Positions 19,175-27,493 of a stretch of 37,512 nucleotides of DNA are shown here, one piece after another. A program made the translations under genes and the position numbers. Under the pieces are notes generated by a model that saw nothing but the letters and a program-made list of their open reading frames with translations, ran no database searches and was not told the DNA's origin. Within the stretch, counting starts at the first letter, position 1; each line of letters begins with the position of its first letter. The DNA comes from Clostridium sp. (GTDB taxonomy: Bacteria; Bacillota; Clostridia; Clostridiales; Clostridiaceae): positions 1 through 37,512 of the forward strand of contig NZ_JAGHFX010000069.1 of NCBI RefSeq assembly GCF_017888565.1. The letters are read 5' to 3'.

Positions 19175-19393
19175 TTATTTACTATATCTTTTTTCTAATT
19201 TATTTATATCTTCTTTACTATCTACCCATTCTTCCATGTCCCCACAATTACAACATAAATATCTTGAAATATTTACAGTACCATTTAAAAACCCTGCCGT
19301 AATATTATTTCCAGTTCCGTATATCCCAGTTTCACCAGGTATTCTTAAAATTTTCTCACCATTACATTTAGGACATATCTTTTTATTTTTCAT
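19175..19393 (-). CDS. Small zinc-ribbon protein (72 aa)
   Basis: The 72-residue protein has two cysteine pairs, CPKC near residue 8 and CCNCG near residue 47, spaced as in a zinc ribbon. A Gly/Asn-rich middle section and a charged C-terminal helix (KEDINKLEKRYSK) complete it. Zinc ribbons of this size are usually nucleic-acid-binding or unassigned; no specific function can be given. An AAGGAA precedes the ATG by about ten bases, and a terminator follows directly, so it is a single-gene unit or the end of a short one. Confidence 0.8.
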   Translation of the reverse strand: MKNKKICPKCNGEKILRIPGETGIYGTGNNITAGFLNGTVNISRYLCCNCGDMEEWVDSKEDINKLEKRYSK

Positions 19394-19548
19394 ATCTTAA
19401 GATTCCTTTTTAATTTATTTATATATTATTCTTTTAATATGCAAACATAAAAAACATTAAAAAAACTAATAGAATAAATCTCCTATTAATTAAGCTTTTT
19501 CTATAAAACCCATATATACATTCTAAAAATTATTTAATACTCATGTAA

Positions 19549-20256
19549 TTAATTATTAATGTTAAATATCTTATACATATCATTTTTTCTGTCTTCATCA
19601 AAATCTATTTTATAAATATCTAGATATGTCTTGTCTATATTTCTAATAATGTCCTTTTGTGAAAGAATACTATTAACTTCAATTAATTTCTTTAAATCAT
19701 AACCGCCTCCAAATACTCCATTTGTAATATTAACTTTATATCCATCATTAAAATTAATGTAATAATAAAAGCTTGGATATTTTCTATTTCTCCAATTTAT
19801 ACCTATATCCCCTTCTTTTATATCAGAATAGCTATACTCCTTTTCTAAAGGCTTTATAATATTATGTTTTATAACTTTATTTTCATAAAAAATCGTATAT
19901 TTATTTAAGCTATAAATAAAAAATAATATTATAAAAATTAAGATGAAATAAAAAATTCTAGAATATAATTTATTTTTTCTTTTATAAATTATGTCTCTTG
20001 TCATAACTTTTATTTTAATTCTAAAGTAAAGCATTGCTATTATTATTGCTGGAAGTAAAAAACATACTATATTATCAAATAGCTTCGTTGTTATTATTAA
20101 ATAATTCTCATTAAATCCTTTAATAAAACTTTCAATTACATAAGCTACTCCAATGAAGTATAAAAATAATATTATTATTGTTAAAATAAAAATTCCTAGT
20201 CTCTTAAAAAATTCTCCTATTGATCTTGCTTCAAGAAGCCAATTGTATTGATACAT
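19549..20256 (-). CDS. Membrane protein of unknown function (235 aa)
   Basis: I do not recognise the family. Three hydrophobic helices can be seen: about 20-40, 60-80 and 98-118. They are followed by an extracytoplasmic or cytoplasmic domain of about 110 residues rich in Tyr, Ile and Asp. The C-terminal domain contains GDIGINWRNRKYPSFYYYI and alternating beta-type patterns that could be a small sandwich fold. TAGGAG precedes the ATG, and the gene follows the 91-residue membrane protein by 23 bases, so the two are probably co-transcribed. Being downstream of the bacteriocin locus, it could contribute to self-protection, but that is speculative. Confidence 0.7.
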   Translation of the reverse strand: MYQYNWLLEARSIGEFFKRLGIFILTIIILFLYFIGVAYVIESFIKGFNENYLIITTKLFDNIVCFLLPAIIIAMLYFRIKIKVMTRDIIYKRKNKLYSRIFYFILIFIILFFIYSLNKYTIFYENKVIKHNIIKPLEKEYSYSDIKEGDIGINWRNRKYPSFYYYINFNDGYKVNITNGVFGGGYDLKKLIEVNSILSQKDIIRNIDKTYLDIYKIDFDEDRKNDMYKIFNINN

Positions 20257-20279
20257 AAATAACTCCTATTTAAAATTCA

Positions 20280-20555
20280 TTATACTTTCTGTTTCCTACT
20301 TAAAATTAAATAAATAAAAATGCTCATACTTACTGAATATGTAATACTTCTAATTATTGTAGCAGAAATGCTTTCTCTTCCAAAAAGAATTTTAATTATA
20401 ATATCAACTAAAACTAGTACTACAACTAAAAAGAATATTAATAATCTATTTTTTACAACATTTTTCATCCTATTATAATTTACTATAATTGTAAAAAACA
20501 CTAATGCACTTATCGCAACACTTACCACATATCTAATCAACATGTTAAAACCCAT
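20280..20555 (-). CDS. Small membrane protein (91 aa)
   Basis: The protein has three hydrophobic segments: about 6-23, 38-58 and 66-84, with short basic loops (NRMKNVVKNR and SRKQKV). GTGAGG lies five to six bases before the ATG. No family is recognised. Size and topology are typical of bacteriocin immunity proteins and of many uncharacterised clostridial membrane proteins. It lies 23 bases upstream of the 235-residue membrane protein, suggesting a two-gene unit. Confidence 0.7.
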   Translation of the reverse strand: MGFNMLIRYVVSVAISALVFFTIIVNYNRMKNVVKNRLLIFFLVVVLVLVDIIIKILFGRESISATIIRSITYSVSMSIFIYLILSRKQKV

Positions 20556-20841
20556 TCTTACCTCACTTGCCTATTCTGAAACAATTTAATTATTTAATCA
20601 TATAAAAATATTTATTAATAACCTATCATTTACTAATTACAGATTTCATTAACATATTTTCTAATTTTAAATAAATCTGTTTCCTACCATTTAGAACTTT
20701 CCTGATAAATAGAATCAAATATATACCTATTGTATTTACAGACTATTATTAATCGAAGCCCTATTACTTTTAACCATTTTCTGATTTACACTTCCCATGT
20801 AATGATACTATGAGAATGAAACCGTATAAGTAAATGATTTT

Positions 20842-20879
20842 AAAAAAATCCTTAAAGGAATTTATTAATTCATTTAAGG
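20842..20879 (-). terminator. Candidate terminator
   Basis: A 13-bp stem with one mismatch (arms 20850-20862 and 20867-20879, loop TATT) is followed on the minus strand by ATTTTTTT. It is well placed to end transcripts arriving from the short ORF at 20988-21137. Confidence 0.7.
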
Positions 20880-20987
20880 CTTTCTATTTCTAAGTTACAT
20901 TTGATTTCCCCATAATAAAATACAAATTCCATTTAAATAAATCTCAAATACATTTTCTAGTATTATTTCCTATGCTCACTACAATCA

Positions 20988-21137
20988 TTAAATATTATTA
21001 TATTGGGTTTTCTTAAAATATGGAATTATAAATAAAGCTGAAATTATAAAAGCAATATCTCTCATATTAAAAAATGTCTTTTTATCTAATTCATTAAACA
21101 TAAAATAGAGATAAATAAAAATTGATATATTAATCAT
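20988..21137 (-). CDS. Possible small membrane protein or 5'-truncated gene (49 aa)
   Basis: The 49-residue frame begins MINISIFIYLYFMFNELDKK and has two hydrophobic segments around a charged turn (ELDKKTFFNMRD). The frame stays open for another 17 codons or more upstream of the ATG without a better start, and AGGAG is only two bases before the ATG, so this may be the 3' part of a truncated gene. The hairpin terminator downstream argues that it was once transcribed. It has no recognised family. Confidence 0.35.
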   Translation of the reverse strand: MINISIFIYLYFMFNELDKKTFFNMRDIAFIISALFIIPYFKKTQYNNI

Positions 21138-21361
21138 AGCTCCTATAATTAATCCTAAATTTATTTTATTTTTAAGGCTAGTAGCACTATAATGTTTTTT
21201 TTAATTATTACTTAAATATATTTATTGATAAAACAAATAAAAAAACTTTAAAAATTAATAAATACCACTAAAACTTCGATTTAAATTAGATAATAGTATA
21301 TTATAAATTAGAAAAATTATTGACTTTATTATTAATTCAACATCTAATATTTTTTTCAATT

Positions 21362-21571
21362 CTAAAAACTAACCTTTTTGTAAGTTATATTAATTACAAT
21401 ATTAATTAATATAAGAATTAACTGTCCATAGAATAAAAACATTAGTAATGGCCCATTTTTTAAACTTGATAGATTTTCCTCACTATTCAATGTTATTGTT
21501 ATAATTAATGTACTAACATACATCATCAATGTAATTAAATATAATTTTTTTATATTTTTCTTATTTTCCAT
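21362..21571 (-). CDS. Small membrane protein (69 aa), candidate immunity protein
   Basis: The protein has two hydrophobic helices (about 10-29 and 43-64) separated by a polar loop (NSEENLSSLKNG) and a basic N terminus (MENKKNIKK). A start five codons upstream is possible, but GGAGAAG sits about six bases before the ATG at 21571, so I use that one. It lies directly after the relic of a double-glycine-leader peptide gene. In class II bacteriocin loci, small two-helix proteins there are commonly immunity proteins. Identity is inference only. Confidence 0.65.
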   Translation of the reverse strand: MENKKNIKKLYLITLMMYVSTLIITITLNSEENLSSLKNGPLLMFLFYGQLILILINIVINITYKKVSF

Positions 21572-21599
21572 TTGTTTCTTCTCCATTTTATTTTAAATA

Positions 21600-21636
21600 A
21601 GATGAGTGATAATTATTCTTTAATAATCACTCATCT
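21600..21636 (-). terminator. Hairpin after the peptide relic
   Basis: A perfect 11-bp stem (arms 21600-21610 and 21626-21636) lies between the peptide pseudogene and the 69-residue ORF. On the minus strand it is followed by TTATTTAAAA, a weak T-tract. It may attenuate rather than fully stop transcription into the small membrane protein gene. Confidence 0.65.
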
Positions 21637-21685
21637 AACTTGTTTCTATTATATAATTATAGCTTTTAATTAAACTCTATATTAT

Positions 21686-22085
21686 TTATGATGCATATAA
21701 ACAAGATCCTGTAACTCCCCAATAGAATTCTATACCACGACCTTTATATAGTGCTTGAACAATCTCACTCATAAATGTACCAACCTTCCATGATACATAT
21801 CTAGATAGAACTTGACCTTGAAAGTCCTAAAGTTCCAACTAAGCCTGCTTTTATTACACCAAGACCATATTTAATTGCGTTATATACTCTAGTGAAGCCT
21901 ACTACTGATGATAAATATGCTGCTTCAATTCCCATCCTATTAAATTGCTTCTTAATGTATAATTGCTCTAATATCCTCCACCATCAACATGTTCCATTTC
22001 ATCTTTGTCAATTTCTATGTAGCTATTTGGTAATTGTAAAGAGTATTCCCTTCTTTAAAAGGAACCTCTTCCTCAGTTACCTTAG
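21686..22085 (-). pseudogene. Degraded double-glycine-leader bacteriocin peptide gene
   Basis: Read on the minus strand, this stretch contains a leader remnant LQLPNSYIEIDKDEMEHVDGG, closely matching the leader of the peptide gene at 22707-23036. After two more codons comes a TAG. A frameshift then leads to GIEAAYLSSVVGFTRVYNAI and KYGLGVIKAGLVGTLGL, and a second shift to YVSWKVGTFMSEIVQALY and GIEFYWGVTGSCLYAS, ending at a TAA at 21686-21688. The Gly/Ala-rich hydrophobic core is typical of class II bacteriocins. I also see a frame break inside the leader and no ATG in the right place. At least one nonsense and two frame changes make it non-functional. Confidence 0.75.
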
Positions 22086-22094
22086 TAAGATGGG

Positions 22095-22200
22095 CTTTCA
22101 GACTTAGCCAGTCTTTTAGTTACCCTGCCTATAATTAAACTAACTTTTTTTCCTTTGATTTTTTATCTATATCAGCGTTGTACCTGGGGGTGTTTGTGTG
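22095..22200 (-). pseudogene. Possible relic of an HlyD-like C terminus
   Basis: On the minus strand, joining two frames gives PPGTTLI and then KGKKVSLIIGRVTKR. This aligns with the end of the HlyD-like protein at 23171-24283 (SKGEKVNLTIGMVTETR). The match is short and needs a frameshift, so confidence is limited. If right, an HlyD-peptide pair was once duplicated in tandem, with this copy decaying. Confidence 0.4.
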
Positions 22201-22243
22201 ATTCTCTGAATCCCACTTGCTACGAATCCCACTTTCTAATCTT

Positions 22244-22501
22244 TTACATATTATTTAATAAAATAATAGTATTATATGTTATAAAAACTATTAAACTTAC
22301 TGTATATTCAGCTATAATAACTACTTTCTTCTTATTATTCATCTCGACACCATTTATTAGTATTTTACGGTTTAAAACTCCAGTAAATGGAATAGCAATT
22401 CCAAACAAATAATTATATTTACATAAATATGATATTATACCTAGTAGCAATATATTAATTATTATTGAACATATCAATGGATATTTATAAATTAACTTCA
22501 T
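22244..22501 (-). CDS. Small membrane protein (85 aa), candidate immunity protein
   Basis: The 85-residue protein has a hydrophobic helix near the N terminus (about 8-26), a short central polar stretch (NRKILINGVEMNNKKK) and a second helix (about 60-78). GGAAAGG lies before the ATG. It follows the peptide gene at 22707-23036 by about 200 bases on the same strand, the usual place for a bacteriocin immunity gene. No family is recognised; the immunity role is inferred from position, size and topology. Confidence 0.65.
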   Translation of the reverse strand: MKLIYKYPLICSIIINILLLGIISYLCKYNYLFGIAIPFTGVLNRKILINGVEMNNKKKVVIIAEYTVSLIVFITYNTIILLNNM

Positions 22502-22706
22502 AAAATTAATCCTTTCCTAAATTCTGAAATAATTTCACAATTTATATTATAAATGATTTCATATTTACTTCATAACCTCAACTAACTATTTAAATGATTT
22601 TTATATAATTATAAAGAACTTTAATATAGACTACATTAAACAACTCCTTAATATCAAAGTCCTTTAAAATATAGTATTAACAATTACCAATTAAAAATTG
22701 ATTACT

Positions 22707-23036
22707 TTACCAAAGATTTACTGAGTAACCTGCAATAGTCTTTGAAATAGTTGCACATGCGCTTTTAGCATTAGATAATACTGTTTTTACATACATTATA
22801 TCTATTGCATATATTGCTCCAGCAAGAGCTGCTAGTCCACCTCCTGAATATAAATTAAATTCTAATATGTTTGCCATTTCTTTCATTTCATCACCAAATA
22901 AAATCGCAGCCCATCCCCACCAGTAATCTATTTTCTGAGCGCCTCCATCAACATATTCCATTTCATCTCTATCAATTTCTACATAGCTATTTGGTAACTG
23001 TAAAGCTTATTCTCTTTGTAATACAAATGCACTCAT
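22707..23036 (-). pseudogene. Double-glycine-leader bacteriocin precursor with a stop codon in the leader
   Basis: A strong GGAGGAG precedes the ATG at 23036. Translation gives MSAFVLQRE, then TAA at codon 10 (23007-23009), then ALQLPNSYVEIDRDEMEYVD and GG in the same frame. A core of about 77 residues follows, with Trp-rich start (AQKIDYWWGWAAILFGDEM) and a Gly/Ala-rich helix (YSGGGLAALAGAIYAIDIM). The sibling relic reads TAC at the equivalent codon, suggesting a TAC to TAA change. Cleavage after GG by the C39 transporter encoded upstream would release the core. The rest of the frame is intact, so this is either a recent nonsense mutation, a read-through, or a sequencing error. Confidence 0.8.
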
Positions 23037-23170
23037 TTTCTTCTCCTCCATTTATATATATTTATTTTAAAAGAACTTTAAACACTTGTAAATATTTAAC
23101 ATAAAATTAATTAATACGGCGCTTTGTATATTAACTTTACTATATTTAATTTTCTTTTAATGCAAAGTAA

Positions 23171-24283
23171 TTAACTAAACTTAATTCCTATCAGTTCTAA
23201 AATATATTTCATATAAGTAATTTTTTCATACTTAACTCTTGTTTCAGTTACCATTCCAATTGTTAAGTTAACCTTTTCCCCTTTTGAATCTTCCAAATAA
23301 GTTTTATCTGGTTTAACTTTAACTTTAAAAAATACATTTCCTTTTTCATTATCTATAGTTGCATCTTCATCTATACTTACTACTTTTCCTAGTATTGTTC
23401 CGTATTCTGATTGTAATAACCCTCCAACTGCTAAAGATACTTCATCTCCTACATGTATTCTTGGTCTATCACTTGAAGGTAACATAGTTTCTATTGTTAA
23501 TTCTTCTTCTTTACTTGTTATAGTTCCTATTAAACTTCCTCCTTGAAGCACCATCCCTGGTGTTAATGGTGTGTTTAAATGTACTACTCCAGCTTTTTGA
23601 GCAACTACTTCATACTGACCTTTTCCTTTTTCTAAAGCTTCTTTTTGTGCTACTAGTTTTGATAACTCTAATTCATATTGATTTTTTCATTTGTGAACTC
23701 TGAGATAGTTTTATAATAATGCTCATCTGATTTATTTTTTTTGCGTTCTAGCATATTCTTCAATTTGCTTATCTTCATAACCTTGTTTTTTTAAGGACTC
23801 CTTATCTACAGTAAATTCTTTTCTAGCTATATAAGCTGCATTTAATTTATTATAAAATTCACTTTCTTCTTCCTTATATCTATCAAAATAATTTCTTCCA
23901 TTTGTTGCATTTTCTTCTGCTATGCTTAAAAGTTCTATTCTTCTGCTATAGCTGTTTATTTGTGCATTTATTTGTTCTAATTGAAGATCTGTTTCAAGTC
24001 CATTAGTTGTAAATAATACATCTCCTTCTTTAACTTCACTTCCTTCACTTATAAATACATCTTTTATTTCTCCTGATCCCTTAGTCATAATATGTGATTT
24101 ATTTTCTGAAACTACTATACCTTGTCCTTTTACCATATATGTTTTAACTGATTTATTTGCCCAAATTAATGATACAACTATTAATACTGTAACTATTAAA
24201 ATAATATAGTTCATAAAAGCTGGTGGCTTTCTATCATAAAGAATTTTACTATCAGTAATTTCATTTAAGTTATATACTTTCAA
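23171..24283 (-). pseudogene. HlyD-family bacteriocin export accessory protein, interrupted by two frameshifts
   Basis: Without the shifts this would be a protein of about 370 residues: a cytoplasmic N terminus, one membrane helix (YIILIVTVLIVVSLIWA), a lipoyl-like barrel (GSGEIKDVFISEGSEVKEGD), a coiled coil, and a beta-barrel C terminus (PGMVLQGGSLIGTITS). It bridges the C39 ABC transporter and the exterior. The frame breaks at an eight-base A-run (23735-23742), giving TAA at 23732-23734. It is restored at a six-base A-run (23682-23687). The bridging frame reads NKSDEHYYKTISEFTNEK, and the two outer frames are identical. I prefer the TTG at 24283, six bases after GGTGGAG, over the GTG at 24295. 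It overlaps the preceding gene by 14 bases. Confidence 0.85.
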
Positions 24284-24767
24284 GTAAATCTCCACCTTTC
24301 AAAGTTTCCATAAATACATCTGCCACAATATTTTCTTCTTCTTGTTTTACAAATACAGTATAGGAATCTCCTTTTAACTTTATATCGTTTTCAAAGGCAT
24401 ATACTCCTAGCTTTTGATATGCAAATTGTAAGTTTTCTTCTTTTTCTGTAAATCTAGCAAATAAGCAATTAGTAACTCTTAATTGATCCTTTAATTCATA
24501 TGGTTTTTCAACATTATAAATGGGATTTTTTAATTGAATCATTAGCTTTATTATTACTTTAGCTTGTCCACTTTCATCTACTTCTATAGTAGAATAATTT
24601 ATCATTGGTCCCATAGTTGAGTTTCCTTTTGATTTAATATAGCTATCCATCATATAGCTAATTTTATTTATATCAATTAATTCATTTTCACTTACTTCTC
24701 TAATTAATAGATTATTAAGCTTTAAAGTCTTATTTTCTCTCAAAGCTATTTTTTCAATTGTATTCAT
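24270..24767 (-). CDS. Bacteriocin-locus accessory protein of unknown function (165 aa)
   Basis: The protein begins MNTIEKIALRENKTLKL and has no signal peptide or membrane helix. The region from about residue 45 to 150 alternates beta-type strands (VIIKLMIQLKNPIYNV; QFAYQKLGVYAFE) in a way reminiscent of SecB-like export chaperones, a resemblance I cannot verify. The start is the ATG nine bases after GGAGG; the frame extends six codons further but has no better signal. The gene overlaps the transporter upstream by 14 bases and HlyD downstream by 14 bases, implying translational coupling. A peptide chaperone or targeting role is plausible but inferred. Confidence 0.72.
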   Translation of the reverse strand: MNTIEKIALRENKTLKLNNLLIREVSENELIDINKISYMMDSYIKSKGNSTMGPMINYSTIEVDESGQAKVIIKLMIQLKNPIYNVEKPYELKDQLRVTNCLFARFTEKEENLQFAYQKLGVYAFENDIKLKGDSYTVFVKQEEENIVADVFMETLKGGDLLESI

Positions 24768-27024
24768 ACTCTTCACCCTCCTCAATTATTTCTTCATGTG
24801 AAATTGCACTCTTTTCGTTAATTTTATAACTAGAATCATTAATAAACAGATTATCTCTTTCTTCTAATGATCCAACTTGACTTACATAAAGCTTATAATA
24901 ATACCCTTTTTTCTTTAATAAACTTTCATGGTTTCCTTCTTCTACAATTTTACCTTTATCCATAACATAAATTATGTCACAACTTCTTATAGTAGATAAT
25001 CTATGAGCTATCATTAGCATTGTAATATTCTTTCCCTTCTTAAATAAGGTATCAAATATCTTTGCTTCACTTATAAAATCTAAATTACTTGTTGCTTCAT
25101 CTAGTATTGAAAAGCTTGGTTTTTTAATTAAAGCTCTTGCAAGTGCAATTCTTTGTTTTTCTCCACCTGAAAGTCCTCCCCCTGCTTCTTCTAAGAATGT
25201 TCCATATTTTCCAGGTAGCTTTTCTATAAACTCCTTGCATCCTGCATTTTCACAAGCACTTTTTATTTCTTCATAACTTGCATTTGCTTTTCCTAAAGTT
25301 ATATTTTCTTTTATAGAGCCTGAAAACAATTCAACATTTTGAGGAACATATGATATATTTTCTCTTAAGTTATATAAATCTAATTCTTCTATGTTATATC
25401 CATTTATATTTATTTTTCCTTCTTCAGGAGTATAGTACTTTAATAAAAGTTTAGATATCGTTGTTTTCCCACTTCCTGATTCTCCAACTAGTGCTACCTT
25501 TTTACCTTTAGGAATTTTTATGCTTACATCATTTAAAACTGGTGATCTACTTCCATATCTAAAAGTAATATTATTTAATTCTATATCTCCATCTACTTTT
25601 TCTAATTTAATTTTTTCTACTTCAGTTTCATCTTGCTCTTTTTCTACTTCATATATTTCTGAAATTCTTTTTAAAGATATACTAGCTTCTTGGATACTTA
25701 ATTGTAGTCCTATAAGTCTTCCTATTGGGTCCATAAAATAACCTGAAAGAGTTGAAAATGCCATAAGACTACCTAATGTAATATCTCCTTTCATAATCAT
25801 CATAGCTCCTATATACATAAGAATAAGATTTCCTACACTTGATACTGCACCTGATATTGACCCTTGAATATTTGATAAAACTCCTTCTTTAAAAGCTATT
25901 TTTAGATTTCTAATATATTCTAATTCTAATTTTTCAATACTATTTTCTTCTGCTGCATGAACCTTTATAGTTTCTATTCCTTTTAAACTTTCTATAATCT
26001 GACTATTTAGCCTTGCTCCTGCTTCCATTTGTTCTAAATTTATTTTTTTATAAGGTCCTTTAAATATATAAATTAAAGCAGCGCTAACTATTGTTAAAAC
26101 TAAAATAACAACAAATAATTTTTGATTCATTACATACAGTATTGATGCCGATACAGTTGCTAAAACAATATCCATAATCAAAGATAACGACACTGATGTT
26201 AATATATTTTTTATTGTAAATGCATCACTAAATCTAGTAAGTATATCTCCTACTTTCCTTGATGCAAAAAATTTCATAGGTAATTTATATACATGTTTGA
26301 AATACCCTAATAATAATGGAATATCTATTTTTTGAGATAGATATAAAAGCATATGTTGCCTTATTGCACCTAATCCAATTTGAGTTATTGCTAAAAGTAA
26401 AAATCCTATAACAAATATATTTAATTGGTTTTTTAAATTATATGGAAGTATCTCATCCATAAGTATTTTATTGAAAAATGCAGATGCTATTCCAAGTACT
26501 GTCAGTATTGTTGAAACAACTATACTATATATAAAAAGTGATTTTTGAGGTAATAACAGTTGTATAAATTTAGGAAGTATTCCTTGACCTTTTATCTTAC
26601 CTGGATTAAATTCATTGTTTGGTATTAATAGTAATAATACTCCATCAAATATTTTAAAAAATTCATCTATTTTCTTTTTTTCTTTTCCTTTTGCCGGGTC
26701 TAATATCATTACTTCTTCCTTTTTTATTTTATGTACAATTACAAAATGGCTTAGACCTTCTTTAGTAATAACATGAGCAATTGCTGGAAGAGTAAATTTT
26801 TGTTTAAATCCCTCTTTATCGACTCTAATTGCCCTAGTATCAAATCCTAGCTTTTTTGCTCCATCCTCTAATCCTAATAAGGTTGTCCCTTTTATATCTG
26901 TTCCAAGTATATCCCTTAATTTTGTTATAGTTATTTCTTTTTTATAATACATACATACTGTTGCAAGGCAAGCAGCTGCACAGTCCGTTATATCATGCTG
27001 TTTTACTAAATAGTTATATCTCAT
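24754..27024 (-). CDS. C39 peptidase-containing bacteriocin ABC transporter
   Basis: The 756-residue protein cleaves double-glycine leaders and exports the mature peptide. Its N-terminal C39 peptidase has Cys15 in QHDITDCAAACL, His93 in LSHFVIVH and Asp109 in MILDPAKG. Six membrane helices follow (about 160-450). The ATPase has GESGSGKTT (about 513), LSGGEKQR (about 615) and SILDEATSNLD. All catalytic and ATPase motifs are present, so this gene looks functional. GGGGGAAAG precedes the ATG. It leads the operon and overlaps the next gene by 14 bases. Its natural substrates would be the GG-leader peptides encoded at 22707 and 21686, both now damaged. Confidence 0.96.
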   Translation of the reverse strand: MRYNYLVKQHDITDCAAACLATVCMYYKKEITITKLRDILGTDIKGTTLLGLEDGAKKLGFDTRAIRVDKEGFKQKFTLPAIAHVITKEGLSHFVIVHKIKKEEVMILDPAKGKEKKKIDEFFKIFDGVLLLLIPNNEFNPGKIKGQGILPKFIQLLLPQKSLFIYSIVVSTILTVLGIASAFFNKILMDEILPYNLKNQLNIFVIGFLLLAITQIGLGAIRQHMLLYLSQKIDIPLLLGYFKHVYKLPMKFFASRKVGDILTRFSDAFTIKNILTSVSLSLIMDIVLATVSASILYVMNQKLFVVILVLTIVSAALIYIFKGPYKKINLEQMEAGARLNSQIIESLKGIETIKVHAAEENSIEKLELEYIRNLKIAFKEGVLSNIQGSISGAVSSVGNLILMYIGAMMIMKGDITLGSLMAFSTLSGYFMDPIGRLIGLQLSIQEASISLKRISEIYEVEKEQDETEVEKIKLEKVDGDIELNNITFRYGSRSPVLNDVSIKIPKGKKVALVGESGSGKTTISKLLLKYYTPEEGKININGYNIEELDLYNLRENISYVPQNVELFSGSIKENITLGKANASYEEIKSACENAGCKEFIEKLPGKYGTFLEEAGGGLSGGEKQRIALARALIKKPSFSILDEATSNLDFISEAKIFDTLFKKGKNITMLMIAHRLSTIRSCDIIYVMDKGKIVEEGNHESLLKKKGYYYKLYVSQVGSLEERDNLFINDSSYKINEKSAISHEEIIEEGEEYEYN

Positions 27025-27493
27025 AAAAACTTTCCCCCATTCCCTACAAATATTTTAATAGAAGGACAAATTATTATGTTGATCTTTTAATTTAAATGTA
27101 AAAAATACATACTAAAATGAACATTCTATACTATTTGCTCCTTTTAAATTGAAATTTCCATAAGTTAGATAGCGATTATATATTTAATTTAATCTTTATA
27201 ACAGTAATCATATATAAATTCTCTTATTCAAGTGCTATACTCTAAGTAAAAATACTCTTATATATGTTCAAAAAAGGATTAAAAATAAAAAATAAGAATT
27301 AGTATTAACCTAATAATTCTAATCCTTACTTTCTTAACACTTATTTAATTACTTTTTTAAATCATTTCTATAGTTATAACTTAATTCACTAACTTTATCA
27401 TAATTATAAAAGGTTGCTACTTTAATATATTTATATAAAATTTTCTTATTTCCTCTTCTTATGTATGTCAGTTTTTATTAAAATCACCTTAAC
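27025..27493. other. Intergenic region upstream of the bacteriocin operon
   Basis: The 469 bases include the promoter region for the transporter operon (left part) and a terminator at 27274-27327. Near 27349-27470 the minus strand contains an open stretch of about 40 codons ending in NYRNDLKK without an ATG, possibly a relic of a small gene. No other structure stands out. Confidence 0.4.
27274..27327 (-). terminator. Terminator after the DUF2935 gene region
   Basis: On the minus strand an inner hairpin (AGAATTA / TAATTCT, with a loop of about twelve bases) runs into TATTTTTTATTTTT. An outer eight-bp pair (AAGGATTA / TAATCCTT, arms 27274-27281 and 27320-27327) encloses it and is followed by a further T-run. 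Transcripts from the DUF2935 gene would end here. Confidence 0.7.

Larger units (their letters stand above)
20556..21361. other. 806-base region without a large gene
   Basis: The region is mostly AT-rich with no long reading frame. It holds a short minus-strand ORF at 20988-21137, a hairpin at 20850-20879, and presumably the promoter for the two membrane-protein genes at its left end. The rest looks like decayed sequence, consistent with its position at the edge of a degenerating bacteriocin locus. Confidence 0.5.

Noticed and set aside
20640..20830. Very short minus-strand frame beginning MGSVNQKMVKSN
   Set aside because: It is only 20 codons with no ribosome binding site and no recognisable features.
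23171..23554. Separate small gene of 127 residues
   Set aside because: It is in the same frame as the upstream HlyD segment and continues its fold; it is the 3' part of the split HlyD gene.
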